From: JAHIYU01 sp964476155
GTDB lineage: Bacteria; Krumholzibacteriota; Krumholzibacteriia; LZORAL124-64-63
Direction of reading: 5' to 3'
DNA: 64,000 nucleotides
NCBI GenBank assembly: GCA_964476155.1
Contig: CAYYYS010000008.1
Coordinates: 35,533 to 99,532 of the forward strand
Shown here: one piece after another, positions 53,575 through 61,639 of the stretch
Layout of the letters: each line of letters begins with the position of its first letter
Position numbering within the stretch: the stretch's first letter is position 1
The notes under the pieces: model-generated
Database searches by the model: none
Seen by the model: the letters and a program-made list of their open reading frames with translations, nothing else
What the model was told of the DNA's origin: nothing
Made by a program: the position numbers and the translations under genes

Positions 53575-54876
53575 ATGATCAAGCTGATCCACCCCTTCCC
53601 GTCGCCACTCGACACGCTGCACGCGTGGCGTGAAGGCGACGCCGTGATCGCGGTGGACGACAAACCCATCGAGGACATGCTGGATCTCTACTACTACACG
53701 CCGGCCGGCGACGAGATGGTGCTGACCATCCGCAGCACCGACGGCGCCGAATCCCGTGTCGTCATGACGCCCGGCGCCCTCGACCAGGTCACGTCCTGTT
53801 TTGCGGCCCTGGAATTCAAGACCTGCGCCTGCGATTGCGTCTTCTGCTTCGTCAACCAGAACCCCAAGGGCATGCGGTCGAGCATCTACGTGAAGGACGA
53901 GGACTACCGCCTCAGCTTCCTCTACGGCAACTACATCACGCTCACGTCCCTGGGACGCCGCGGCATCGACCGGATCATCGAGCAGAAGATGACGCCGCTG
54001 TACGTATCGGTCCACGCCACCGACATCGACGTGCGCACGCGCATGCTGGGCATCAAGAAGCGCATCGACGTCCTGGCCGTCCTGCGCAAGCTCATCGACG
54101 GCGGGATCACCATCCACACCCAGATCGTGGTTTGTCCCGGCTGGAACGACGGGGAGATCCTGGACCGCTCTCTCGCGGAGCTGTCGGCCCTGAGCCCCGG
54201 TGTGGAAACCCTCGCCGTGGTGCCGGTGGGCTTGTCGGCCCATCGTGACACCCTCACGAAACTGGCTCCGGTCACCCCCGAGATCGCCGCGACGGTCATC
54301 GACCAGGTGCACGCCGTGCAGCACCGCATGCGCGAAAGAGGCGGGGAGACCTTCGTACACCTCAGCGACGAGTTCTATCTGCTGGCCGACCGGCCGTTTC
54401 CGCCCCTGGCCCAGTACGACGAACTCGCGCAGCTCGATAACGGCATCGGCGTCACGCGCAGCCTGGAGCACTGCTGGACCGCCGACCTGGCGATCCATCG
54501 CGACGACGCCAACCGGCCGAGCCGCCCGCTGACCATCCTCACCGGACGGCTGGCCCAGTTAGCCTTCGACCAGCGACTGACCAGCGTGTTGACCGGCCTG
54601 GATCTTCCTGAAGTCGAAATCGTGGGCGTGGACAACACTTTCTACGGTGCCAGCGTCACCGTCGCGGGCCTGCTCACGGGGGGCGACGTGCGGCGCGTCC
54701 TGATCGGGCTGCCCGCCGCGCCCGTCCGCGACGTACTGCTGCCCTCGCGCATGTTCAACAGCGACGATCTGACCCTGGATGACATGACCCTGGCCGATAT
54801 CGGCGCCGATCAGCCCCATCGGCTCTACGTACCGGACGAGGAAGGTCTGATTGACTTCTGGGTCCATATGACATAA
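53575..54876 (+). CDS. DUF512 radical SAM protein with N-terminal PDZ-like domain
   Basis: Uncharacterised family protein of 433 residues. The N-terminal ~60 residues are PDZ-like (AWREGDAVIAVDDKPI). The radical SAM cluster is C84-x3-C88-x2-C91, with an extra Cys at 86, followed by the diagnostic FCFVNQNPKGMRSSIYVKD and LSFLYGNYITLTSLG segments. The C-terminal DUF512 part includes FYLLADRPFPP. No function is established for the family. It sits directly upstream of der, plsY and gpsA, an order shared with many Firmicutes, which suggests a role tied to ribosome or envelope assembly. The ATG at 53575 is the first start after the tRNA-Gly terminator. Confidence 0.88.
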   Translation: MIKLIHPFPSPLDTLHAWREGDAVIAVDDKPIEDMLDLYYYTPAGDEMVLTIRSTDGAESRVVMTPGALDQVTSCFAALEFKTCACDCVFCFVNQNPKGMRSSIYVKDEDYRLSFLYGNYITLTSLGRRGIDRIIEQKMTPLYVSVHATDIDVRTRMLGIKKRIDVLAVLRKLIDGGITIHTQIVVCPGWNDGEILDRSLAELSALSPGVETLAVVPVGLSAHRDTLTKLAPVTPEIAATVIDQVHAVQHRMRERGGETFVHLSDEFYLLADRPFPPLAQYDELAQLDNGIGVTRSLEHCWTADLAIHRDDANRPSRPLTILTGRLAQLAFDQRLTSVLTGLDLPEVEIVGVDNTFYGASVTVAGLLTGGDVRRVLIGLPAAPVRDVLLPSRMFNSDDLTLDDMTLADIGADQPHRLYVPDEEGLIDFWVHMT

Positions 54877-54879
54877 CGT
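54851..54879 (+). promoter_or_regulatory. Possible promoter of der
   Basis: TTGACT (54851-54856) and TAACGT (54874-54879) are 17 bp apart; the -10 begins with the TAA stop codon of the DUF512 gene, as at purC. The downstream gap of ~90 nt before der is otherwise without features. Confidence 0.35.
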
Positions 54880-54968
54880 GGCCCCACTGATACCGCACAC
54901 GTTGCTGTTTCAGTATGTCCTAACCACCCAACAAGTTGCGGCTTCTGCTTAAAGTCGCGGGAGGCATC

Positions 54969-56279
54969 GTGGCGACCCGCACGGTGGTAATTGTCGGCCG
55001 TCCCAACGTGGGCAAGTCGACCCTGTTCAATCGAATCATCGGCCAACGGCGCTCGGTGGTCCACGAATCCCCCGGCGTCACCCGCGATCGCATCGCGGAG
55101 CTGACCGACTGGGCCGGCCACGCCTTCATGCTGCTGGACACCGGCGGCATCGTGCCCTTCGGCGACGAAATATCCCGTTTCGACAGTCTGGTCACCGAGG
55201 TCGCCCACGAGGCGATCGTCGACGCCGACGTCGTTCTCTTCATGGTCGACGGCTCCGGCGGCCTGTCCACCTGGGACGACGCCATCGCCAAACACCTGCG
55301 CCGCTGCGGCAAACCCGTGGTCGTCTGTGTGAACAAGGTGGAAAAGCCACACCAGGAAATCGGCTCTGCCGACTTCTACAAGCTCGGCCTGGGGGAGCCC
55401 CACTCCGTCAGCGCCTTGCACGGCTACGGTATCGGCGACCTGCTCGATCGGATCGTGGAGGGTTTCCCCACACAGATCATCGAGACGCCCTGCGATTGCA
55501 AGGTGGCCATCCTGGGCCGCCCCAATGTCGGCAAGTCCAGCTTGCTGAACCTGATGACGGGCCGCAAGGATGCCCTGGTCAGCGACATCGCCGGCACCAC
55601 GCGCGACGCCATACACACGGATCTGCGTTGGCACGGCAAGATCATACGCCTGATCGACACCGCCGGCCTGCGCCGCAAGTCACGTGTGCAGGAAGCGGTC
55701 GAGGCCTTCAGCAACATGCGCACCTTCCGGGCTCTGGAACTTTGCGACGTGGCCGTGCTGATGGTCGACGCTTCCGAGGGCACCGTCAGCCAGGACGCCA
55801 AGATCGCCGGCCTGATCCACGACAGCGGCAAGGGCGTCCTGGTCGCCTTCAACAAATGGGACCTCATCGATAAGGACCACAACACGCACCTGGAAGCCTG
55901 GGAAACATTCCGGCGCGAAGTGCCGTTCCTGACCTATGCCCCCTGGTTCACGTTGTCCGCACTGACGCGTCAACGCAGCGGACGGGTCATGGAGATGGTT
56001 TGGGGCGTCCACGAAGCCCGGCAGAATCGCGTCGACACCAGCGAGCTGAACACGTTCCTGGAAGGCGTGATGCACAAGCAGCCGCCGCGCTACTGCTCCG
56101 GCGGGACCGGCAAGGTCTACTACTCGACGCAGATCGAGTCGGCGCCGCCGGTGTTCATGCTCTCGGTCAACAATCCGAAATGGTTTGAACGCAGTTACGT
56201 GCGTTTCCTCAATAACAAGATCCGTGCGCGTTACGGCTTCGCCGGAAGCCGCATCTTCGTCAAGCTCAAGAAACATTGA
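54969..56279 (+). CDS. der: Ribosome-assembly GTPase Der (EngA)
   Basis: Tandem GTPase required for 50S subunit maturation. Two G domains each begin with a P-loop: GRPNVGKST near residue 10 and GRPNVGKSS near residue 188. Each has its DTGG or DTAG switch motif and a NK-D type specificity motif (VNKVEK; FNKWD). A C-terminal KH-like domain follows (CSGGTGKVYYSTQ, RFLNNKIRARYGFAG). GTG 54969 preceded by GGGAGG was chosen; the open frame reaches back to 54936. 436 residues. Confidence 0.97.
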   Translation: MATRTVVIVGRPNVGKSTLFNRIIGQRRSVVHESPGVTRDRIAELTDWAGHAFMLLDTGGIVPFGDEISRFDSLVTEVAHEAIVDADVVLFMVDGSGGLSTWDDAIAKHLRRCGKPVVVCVNKVEKPHQEIGSADFYKLGLGEPHSVSALHGYGIGDLLDRIVEGFPTQIIETPCDCKVAILGRPNVGKSSLLNLMTGRKDALVSDIAGTTRDAIHTDLRWHGKIIRLIDTAGLRRKSRVQEAVEAFSNMRTFRALELCDVAVLMVDASEGTVSQDAKIAGLIHDSGKGVLVAFNKWDLIDKDHNTHLEAWETFRREVPFLTYAPWFTLSALTRQRSGRVMEMVWGVHEARQNRVDTSELNTFLEGVMHKQPPRYCSGGTGKVYYSTQIESAPPVFMLSVNNPKWFERSYVRFLNNKIRARYGFAGSRIFVKLKKH

Positions 56280-56292
56280 AAGGTCCGGGCTC

Positions 56293-56973
56293 ATGTTGCT
56301 GATCATCGTTCTCGTCCTGGCCTATCTCATGGGCGCCCTTCCCTTCAGCTTCATCGCCGGCAAGCGTGTGCGTGGAATCGATCTGCGCGAACACGGCAGC
56401 GGCAATCTGGGCGCGACCAATGTCTATCGCACTCTGGGCCCCTGGTGGGCCGCGCTGGTGCTCTTTCTGGATATGGCCAAGGGCGCGGGAGCGGTACTCA
56501 TCATGACCGCGGTCACCTCGACCTGGCCCGAGGGCCAGACCACGCCGCTTCATCTGCCTCCCGACCTATGGCGCATCTTCGCCGGTTTCGCCGCGTCTAT
56601 CGGTCACACCCTGTCGCCGTTCGTTCGTTTCCACGGCGGCAAGGGCGTCGCCACGACCGCCGGCGCCTTCTTCGTCCTGGCGCCGTACCCGACACTCATC
56701 GCCACGGCCGGCTTCGCCATCATGATGGGCATCACCCGCATCGTTTCGATCGGCAGCATCACCGCGGCCGTCGTACTGGCCCTGTCGGTCGGCTATTTCG
56801 AGTTGCGTTCGCCGCAGTTCTCGAAAACCATCTTCGTGTTCTCGCTGATCATCTGCTCCTGGGTGGTAGTCAAGCACCGCGCCAACATCATGCGAATCAT
56901 GGCAGGCACCGAGAAGCCCCTGGCTCCAGCCGACACGAACAACGACACACCCGACGACGGCACCGCCGAGTGA
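56293..56973 (+). CDS. plsY: Glycerol-3-phosphate acyltransferase PlsY
   Basis: Integral membrane enzyme that acylates glycerol-3-phosphate from acyl-phosphate, the first step of phospholipid synthesis. Conserved blocks: LMGALPFSFIAGK, REHGSGNLGATNVYRTLG, LDMAKGAGAV and HGGKGVATTAGAFF. Several hydrophobic helices are evident. ATG 56293 gives the standard N-terminus; the upstream open frame overlaps der. 226 residues with a polar C-terminal tail. gpsA, supplying glycerol-3-phosphate, is next, and the following acylation could be done by the PlsC half of the Cmk-PlsC protein at 36-38 kb. Confidence 0.95.
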   Translation: MLLIIVLVLAYLMGALPFSFIAGKRVRGIDLREHGSGNLGATNVYRTLGPWWAALVLFLDMAKGAGAVLIMTAVTSTWPEGQTTPLHLPPDLWRIFAGFAASIGHTLSPFVRFHGGKGVATTAGAFFVLAPYPTLIATAGFAIMMGITRIVSIGSITAAVVLALSVGYFELRSPQFSKTIFVFSLIICSWVVVKHRANIMRIMAGTEKPLAPADTNNDTPDDGTAE

Positions 56974-56984
56974 GAGGAGCTCCC

Positions 56985-57998
56985 ATGCGCGCAGCAATCC
57001 TGGGCACCGGCAGTTGGGGCACCGCATTCGGTAGCCATCTCGCGACACGCTGGGATGACGTGGTGCTCTGGGGTATCGAGGAAGACCAGGTCTCGTCCAT
57101 CCGCGACGGTCACGCCAACCCCGCCTTTTTTGCCGATCTCGAATTACCTCATAACATGACCGCCACCCTGGATCTTGCCGAAGCGGTTCGCGACGCCGAC
57201 GCCGTCTTCCTGGTCCTGCCCAGTCAGGTCGTCCGCGAGGTAGCGGGACAGCTCCACAACTGCCGGATCAGAGCCGAAGCCCCCATCATTTCCCTCAGCA
57301 AGGGTCTCGAACTGAGTACGCTGAAGCGCCTGAGCACGGTGGTGGAGGAGGAGATGCTTGAGGACGCCGCCGGTAATCCCCACAGCATCGGCGTGCTCCT
57401 GGGCCCCAGCCATGCCGAGGAGGTCGTCCAGCGCCAACCCACGGCCCTGGTGCTGGCGGGACGCGGCTCGGACTGGCGCGAGTGGCAACGACAGATCAGC
57501 GGACCCGCCCTGCGTGTCTATACGAATCAGGATCTGGTGGGAGTGGAGATCGCCGCGGCTTTCAAGAACGTCATCGCCATCGCCGTGGGCATGGCCGACG
57601 GTTTGGGCTACGGCGACAATACCCGTGGCGCCGTCATGACCCGCGGCCTCAAGGAACTGGCACGTCTGGGTATCGCCATGGGCGGACGCTACGAGACCTT
57701 CTACGGTCTGTCCGGGATCGGCGACATGATCACCACCTGCACCAGCGGTCATTCCCGTAACCGCAACTATGGCGAGGCGATTGCCCGCGCTGCGGGAGAC
57801 CCCCAGTCCCTGCTCGACACCGCCAGCCAGGTCGTGGAAGGGGCGGTTATGACACAGGCCGCCTTGAAGTTAAGCGCGAAGCATTCTATCGAACTTCCCA
57901 TTACCCAAGAAGTTCACGATGTGTTATTCTCCGCAAAACCGTCGGCGACGGCCATGCAGGATCTTATGGAGCGCGCCCTGCGTTCGGAACTCGACTGA
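56985..57998 (+). CDS. gpsA: NAD(P)-dependent glycerol-3-phosphate dehydrogenase
   Basis: Reduces dihydroxyacetone phosphate to sn-glycerol-3-phosphate for phospholipids. Rossmann motif LGTGSWGTAFGSHLA at the N-terminus; catalytic segment AAFKNVIAIAVGMADGLGYGDNT; substrate segment LSGIGDMITTCTSGHSRN. ATG 56985 is preceded by GAGAGGAG and lies 11 nt after plsY. The open frame extends back through plsY in another register but that part is not gene-like. 337 residues. Confidence 0.97.
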   Translation: MRAAILGTGSWGTAFGSHLATRWDDVVLWGIEEDQVSSIRDGHANPAFFADLELPHNMTATLDLAEAVRDADAVFLVLPSQVVREVAGQLHNCRIRAEAPIISLSKGLELSTLKRLSTVVEEEMLEDAAGNPHSIGVLLGPSHAEEVVQRQPTALVLAGRGSDWREWQRQISGPALRVYTNQDLVGVEIAAAFKNVIAIAVGMADGLGYGDNTRGAVMTRGLKELARLGIAMGGRYETFYGLSGIGDMITTCTSGHSRNRNYGEAIARAAGDPQSLLDTASQVVEGAVMTQAALKLSAKHSIELPITQEVHDVLFSAKPSATAMQDLMERALRSELD

Positions 57999-58025
57999 GA
58001 CCAGATGTTCGATGGGAGAGGACTC

Positions 58026-58412
58026 GTGGCGGATTTACCCGAAAAACTCTATTACTCCATTCGCGAAGTCTCCCAGCATACGGGTGTGGAGCCCCACGTC
58101 CTGCGCTATTGGGAGAGCGAATTCCCCACGCTCAAGCCCAAACGCGCCCGCTCCGGCGCGCGCAACTACCGCCGCAAGGACGTCGACCTGATCCTCGAGA
58201 TCCAGACCCTGCTCCATGACGAGGGTTACCGGATCGAGGGTGCCCGCAAGCATCTGCGTGAGCGCAAGCGGGCCAAAACGACGGTCAAGACCAAACGGAA
58301 GTCGCAGTCCTCGCTCTTCGAGACGATGGAGCGCGACGAGAAGATCGCCCAGTTGCGCAAGGACTTGAACGACGTCATGATGTTGCTGAAGGAGATGAAG
58401 TCGGAAGACTAG
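58026..58412 (+). CDS. MerR-family transcriptional regulator
   Basis: Small DNA-binding protein, 128 residues. The N-terminal MerR winged-helix has YYSIREVSQHTGVEPHVLRYWESEF and NYRRKDVDLI (pieces quoted within length limits), typical of the group found downstream of gpsA or ihfA. A Lys/Arg-rich linker and a C-terminal coiled-coil (QLRKDLNDVMMLLKEM) follow. There are no Cys residues suitable for metal sensing. GTG 58026 with GAGAGG just upstream is preferred over ATG 58005. It lies 27 nt after gpsA and its stop is the left end of a 45-bp inverted repeat. Target genes unknown. Confidence 0.85.
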   Translation: MADLPEKLYYSIREVSQHTGVEPHVLRYWESEFPTLKPKRARSGARNYRRKDVDLILEIQTLLHDEGYRIEGARKHLRERKRAKTTVKTKRKSQSSLFETMERDEKIAQLRKDLNDVMMLLKEMKSED

Positions 58413-58453
58413 TGCTCTGTCAAACGGGAAATTGGGGGTTGACGGAACACTAG
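58409..58453. repeat. 45-bp inverted repeat bounded by CTAG (miniature element or IS scar candidate)
   Basis: Left arm CTAGTGCTCTGTCAA (58409-58423) and right arm TTGACGGAACACTAG (58439-58453) are inverted copies: 13 Watson-Crick pairs, one G-T and one mismatch, around a 15-nt spacer. Both ends are CTAG. The left CTAG overlaps the stop codon of the MerR gene. There is no T-tract, so a terminator role is unlikely. Origin as a mobile-element remnant is inference. Confidence 0.6.
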
Positions 58454-58524
58454 ACCTTGTGAAGGCGCGATAAGCGTACTAAATTGACCTCCGCGCGGTT
58501 GAACACTGCGCACATCATCTCTGT

Positions 58525-58601
<77 letters not shown>

Positions 58602-58614
58602 GAGAGACCGTATT

Positions 58615-58638
58615 GCGGACCGCCTGTTGGCGGTCCGT
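58615..58638 (+). terminator. Hairpin after tRNA-Pro(GGG)
   Basis: CGGACCGCC (58616-58624) and GGCGGTCCG (58629-58637) form a perfect 9-bp stem, extended by a G-T pair, with a TGTT loop. Only a short TCTTC follows, so it is a weak terminator or processing hairpin. Confidence 0.6.
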
Positions 58639-58671
58639 CTTCGTACCAGGATCGAATGGAGCTCGGAACCC

Positions 58672-59358
58672 ATGCCCACCGGCGTCATAATCCCCGCCCT
58701 GAACGCCGCCCCCTTCCTGGGCGCCCTGCTCAACGAGATCCACACCCGCCATCCTGACTTCACCATCCTCGTCATCGACGACGGCAGCAACGACAGCACC
58801 GGCGATGTCGCCCGAGCCCACGGTGCCGAAGTCATCACCCACGAGGTAAACCGTGGCAAGGGCGCCGCCTTGATGACCGGCTTCCACCACGCTCTCGAGT
58901 CGGGCTGGACTTGGGCCTTCACCCTGGACGCCGACGGCCAGCACCTGCCCGCCGAGATGCAGTCCTTCCTGGATACCGCCCTTTCTGGTAATCTGGACAT
59001 CGTCGTCGGTGATCGCATGGAGGCGACGGGGGAGATGCCCTGGATCCGCAAGGTCACCAATCAGTTCACCAGCCGCGTCGTGAGCGGACTGGCCGGTTGC
59101 CGTATACCGGATTCACAGAACGGCTACCGACTATTCCGCGTCCGGATCCTGGCCGGCCTGAAGACAGCGACCACCAACTATGACTTCGAGTCGGAAGTAC
59201 TGGTCAAACTGGCCCGTTCCGGAGCATGTATCGGTTCGACGCCCACGGCGACAGTCTACGGCGAAGAGATCAGCGCCATACACCCCATGCGCGACACGCT
59301 GCGCTTCTTCCGGCTAGTCCGCCGATTGAAACGCGAGGCGCGCGAGGAAACACGATGA
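58672..59358 (+). CDS. Family 2 glycosyltransferase (DPM1-like)
   Basis: Single GT-A domain protein, 228 residues, without evident membrane helices. Visible: N-terminal VIIPALNAAPFLG, nucleotide-binding VIDDGSNDST, VNRGKGAALMTGF, and the DxD metal site in LDADGQHLP. The pattern resembles dolichol/polyprenyl-phosphate sugar transferases that load a lipid carrier at the inner membrane. Sugar and acceptor cannot be told. ATG 58672 is the first start after the tRNA-Pro hairpin; GGAG lies 10 nt upstream. surE follows within 12 nt. Confidence 0.85.
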   Translation: MPTGVIIPALNAAPFLGALLNEIHTRHPDFTILVIDDGSNDSTGDVARAHGAEVITHEVNRGKGAALMTGFHHALESGWTWAFTLDADGQHLPAEMQSFLDTALSGNLDIVVGDRMEATGEMPWIRKVTNQFTSRVVSGLAGCRIPDSQNGYRLFRVRILAGLKTATTNYDFESEVLVKLARSGACIGSTPTATVYGEEISAIHPMRDTLRFFRLVRRLKREAREETR

Positions 59359-59369
59359 CCGGAGACCCG

Positions 59370-60143
59370 ATGACCCGCCACATCCTGCTGAGCAACGATG
59401 ACGGCGTCGACGCCTTCGGAATCAAACTGCTGGCCAGTGTACTGGCCGACCACGACGACTTCCGCGTCACCGTGGTGGCGCCCGCCGACCAGCAAAGCGC
59501 GACCAGTCACAGCCTAACCCTACGCAACCCTCTGCGCGTGATCGCCTATGGCGACAACCGCTACTCCGTGACCGGCACGCCCACCGACAGCGTCCTGGTC
59601 GCCTGCGAGCACATCCTGAAGGACGACCCGCCCGACGTGGTCATCAGCGGCGTCAACCACGGCGCCAACATGGGTCAGGACGTCACCTACTCCGGCACCG
59701 TGGCCGCCGCCCTCGAAGGCGCCATTTTCGGCTTGCCCAGTTACGCCATCTCCTGCGCCAGCCATCGGCCCGAGCACTGGGACGCCGTCGAGACTTTTCT
59801 CCGCGGCCACATCGACGACCTGCTGTCCCAGCCGCTGCCGCGCGGCTGTCTGCTCAACATCAATATCCCCGACATTCCCGCCGACCAGGTGCGCGGCGTA
59901 CGCGTCGCCCCCCTGGGCAGTCGCAAATACCACGACGTGATAACCGAGCACCTCGACCCACGCGGAAATCCGTACATCTGGATCGGCGGCAACGGCCCCA
60001 CCTGGGAACCGACCCCCGGCACCGACGCCACCCTTATCCGCGAGGGCTATGTGGCGATCACGCCCTTACGCGTGGACCTGACCCAGGGCTCGATGATCGA
60101 CAAGCTCGCGGACCTGAATCACGAAGGGCCGCTGAAGCGATGA
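59370..60143 (+). CDS. surE: 5'/3'-nucleotidase SurE
   Basis: Metal-dependent nucleotidase/exopolyphosphatase linked to stationary-phase survival. The active-site motif LLSNDDGVDAFG is at the N-terminus; SATSHSLTL, VISGVNHGANMGQDVTYSGTVAAA (shown in part) and LLNINIP are family features. ATG 59370 gives the compact SurE start with GGAGA five nt upstream; the in-frame ATG at 59355 overlaps the glycosyltransferase stop. 257 residues. It overlaps pcm by 4 nt, the classic surE-pcm pair. Confidence 0.96.
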   Translation: MTRHILLSNDDGVDAFGIKLLASVLADHDDFRVTVVAPADQQSATSHSLTLRNPLRVIAYGDNRYSVTGTPTDSVLVACEHILKDDPPDVVISGVNHGANMGQDVTYSGTVAAALEGAIFGLPSYAISCASHRPEHWDAVETFLRGHIDDLLSQPLPRGCLLNINIPDIPADQVRGVRVAPLGSRKYHDVITEHLDPRGNPYIWIGGNGPTWEPTPGTDATLIREGYVAITPLRVDLTQGSMIDKLADLNHEGPLKR

Positions 60144-60811
60144 CGCGCCGCACCGGCAGATCGGATTTCGCCGTCGCCCGACGACGCATGGTCGCCGACC
60201 AGATCAAGGGCGCCGGCATCACCGACGCCGCCGTGCTGACCGCCATGCGCGAGGTCCCCCGACATCTCTTCGTGCCGTCCGGGCTGCGCCACCGCGCCTA
60301 CCACGGCTGCGCCCTGCCCATCGGCTACGACCAGACCATCAGCAAGCCCTTCATCGTTTCGCTGATGACGGCCCTGCTGGAGCTGACAGGCGCCGAGCAC
60401 GTTCTGGAAGTCGGCACGGGATCGGGCTACCAGGCCGCGGTCCTGTCGCACCTGGCGCGTTCGGTGGTGAGTGTCGAACGCATCGAACCCTTGGCCATGC
60501 GTTCGGCCCGCATGCTCGACGAACTCGCCTACGACAATGTCGAAGTCTATGCGGCCGACGGCGGCACCGGCGTCCCCGAACGCGGTCCCTACGACGCCGT
60601 GGCTGTCACGGCCTGTCCCAGTCGACTACCGTCCTTGCTATTCCATCAGCTTCGCGAAGGCGGCACACTCGTCCTGCCCATCGGCGAAGGAGAGGATCAG
60701 ACCTTGTACCGCTACCGCAAACAAGGGGGAGAGGCGATCGTGGAACGATCGGTCCCCTGTCGCTTCGTGCCCATGCTGGACGGTCTGGCCGGGAGCGCAA
60801 AAGATGCGTGA
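60140..60811 (+). CDS. pcm: Protein-L-isoaspartate O-methyltransferase
   Basis: Repairs isoaspartyl residues in aged proteins by S-adenosylmethionine-dependent methylation. N-terminal ARRRMVADQIKGAGITDAAVL, then the substrate segment YDQTISKPFIVSLMTALLEL (20 residues) and the SAM-binding VGTGSGYQAAVLSHLA. 223 residues. Start codon within the surE stop (ATGA); its end overlaps the next gene by 8 nt. The surE-pcm pair supports a stationary-phase maintenance unit. Confidence 0.96.
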   Translation: MTRRTGRSDFAVARRRMVADQIKGAGITDAAVLTAMREVPRHLFVPSGLRHRAYHGCALPIGYDQTISKPFIVSLMTALLELTGAEHVLEVGTGSGYQAAVLSHLARSVVSVERIEPLAMRSARMLDELAYDNVEVYAADGGTGVPERGPYDAVAVTACPSRLPSLLFHQLREGGTLVLPIGEGEDQTLYRYRKQGGEAIVERSVPCRFVPMLDGLAGSAKDA

Positions 60812-61313
60812 AGCCATCCAGGAGTGGGCCGGCCACCTGCCGCCACCATTGGCGATCTTTCTCATCGCCACGCTGCCTGTTTTCGAACTGCGCGGCGCCA
60901 TACCCTTCGCGTTCTCGCCCCTGGCCGGCGACTACGGCACGGCGCACCCGATCCTGACCTACCTGTTCGCCACCGCGGGCAACTTCGTCCCCGTGTTGCC
61001 GATCCTCACGCTGCTCGGTCCGGCCGAACGGCGGCTGCGTCGCTACGAGCGCGCCGACCGTTTCTTCACCTGGCTCTTCAACCGCACCGAAAAGCGCAGC
61101 GCCTTGATCCGCAAGTACCAGGCTCTTGGCCTGATCCTCTTCGTGGCCATCCCCGCGCCCATGACCGGTGCCTGGACCGGCTCGGTGGCCGCGTACCTGT
61201 TCAGGCTGCCCTTGCGTTTCTCGATCCCATGTATCATTCTTGGCATCTGCGTCGCAGGAATCGTGGTGACGCTTGTTTCGATGGGTGTGCTGCATCTTTG
61301 GTCAAACGCATAG
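60804..61313 (+). CDS. COG2426-type small multidrug-export-like membrane protein
   Basis: Membrane protein of 169 residues with about four hydrophobic segments. The conserved LPVFELRGAIPFA near the N-terminus and VAIPAPMTGAWTGSVAAYLF identify the Sm_multidrug_ex/COG2426 family. The family name comes from limited evidence; real substrates are unclear. ATG 60804 lies inside the end of pcm, so it is coupled to surE-pcm. The open frame extends further upstream inside pcm, without family sequence. Confidence 0.85.
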   Translation: MREAIQEWAGHLPPPLAIFLIATLPVFELRGAIPFAFSPLAGDYGTAHPILTYLFATAGNFVPVLPILTLLGPAERRLRRYERADRFFTWLFNRTEKRSALIRKYQALGLILFVAIPAPMTGAWTGSVAAYLFRLPLRFSIPCIILGICVAGIVVTLVSMGVLHLWSNA

Positions 61314-61357
61314 ATATTGACCTTCCCATGGGAACATATCGGGACTTTTCGAATGGT

Positions 61358-61435
61358 CGGGGTGTAGCGCAGCCCGGTTAGCGCACCTGCCTCGGGTGCA
61401 GGGGGTCGGAGGTTCAAATCCTCTCACCCCGACCA
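61358..61435 (+). tRNA. tRNA-Pro (anticodon CGG)
   Basis: Complete 78-nt cloverleaf with encoded CCA. Acceptor CGGGGTG/CACCCCG; D-stem GCGC/GCGC; anticodon stem CCTGC/GCAGG, loop CTCGGGT, anticodon CGG (reads CCG). T-arm identical to that of the tRNA-Pro at 58.5 kb. TTGACC lies 41 nt upstream, at the same distance as for that tRNA. Confidence 0.95.
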
Positions 61436-61454
61436 CATAAATCATAGATGGGGG

Positions 61455-61485
61455 ACGGGTTGCCGGATTGGCGATCCGTTTCTTT
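61455..61485 (+). terminator. Intrinsic terminator after tRNA-Pro(CGG)
   Basis: ACGGGTTGCC (61455-61464) pairs with GGCGATCCGT (61470-61479) using two G-T pairs, loop GGATT, followed by the T-rich TTTCTTT. Confidence 0.75.
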
Positions 61486-61639
61486 ACGTTTAGCCAGATC
61501 CTGACGAGAGTTGGCGAGTCACGGCCATTCCGATACAGTTCCCTTGACAGTCCCGGCCGCAGTCGGTCACTCTCGCCGCGGGTTCGCTCAGGTTAATCAT
61601 CACGGGTATCTAGCAGCCCAGAAACGGAACAGTAACGCC

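Noticed and set aside
61544..61573. TTGACA at 61544 as a promoter of the LysM/M23 gene
   Set aside because: The -35 is perfect but nothing resembling a -10 lies 16-18 bp downstream; kept only as a remark on the gene.
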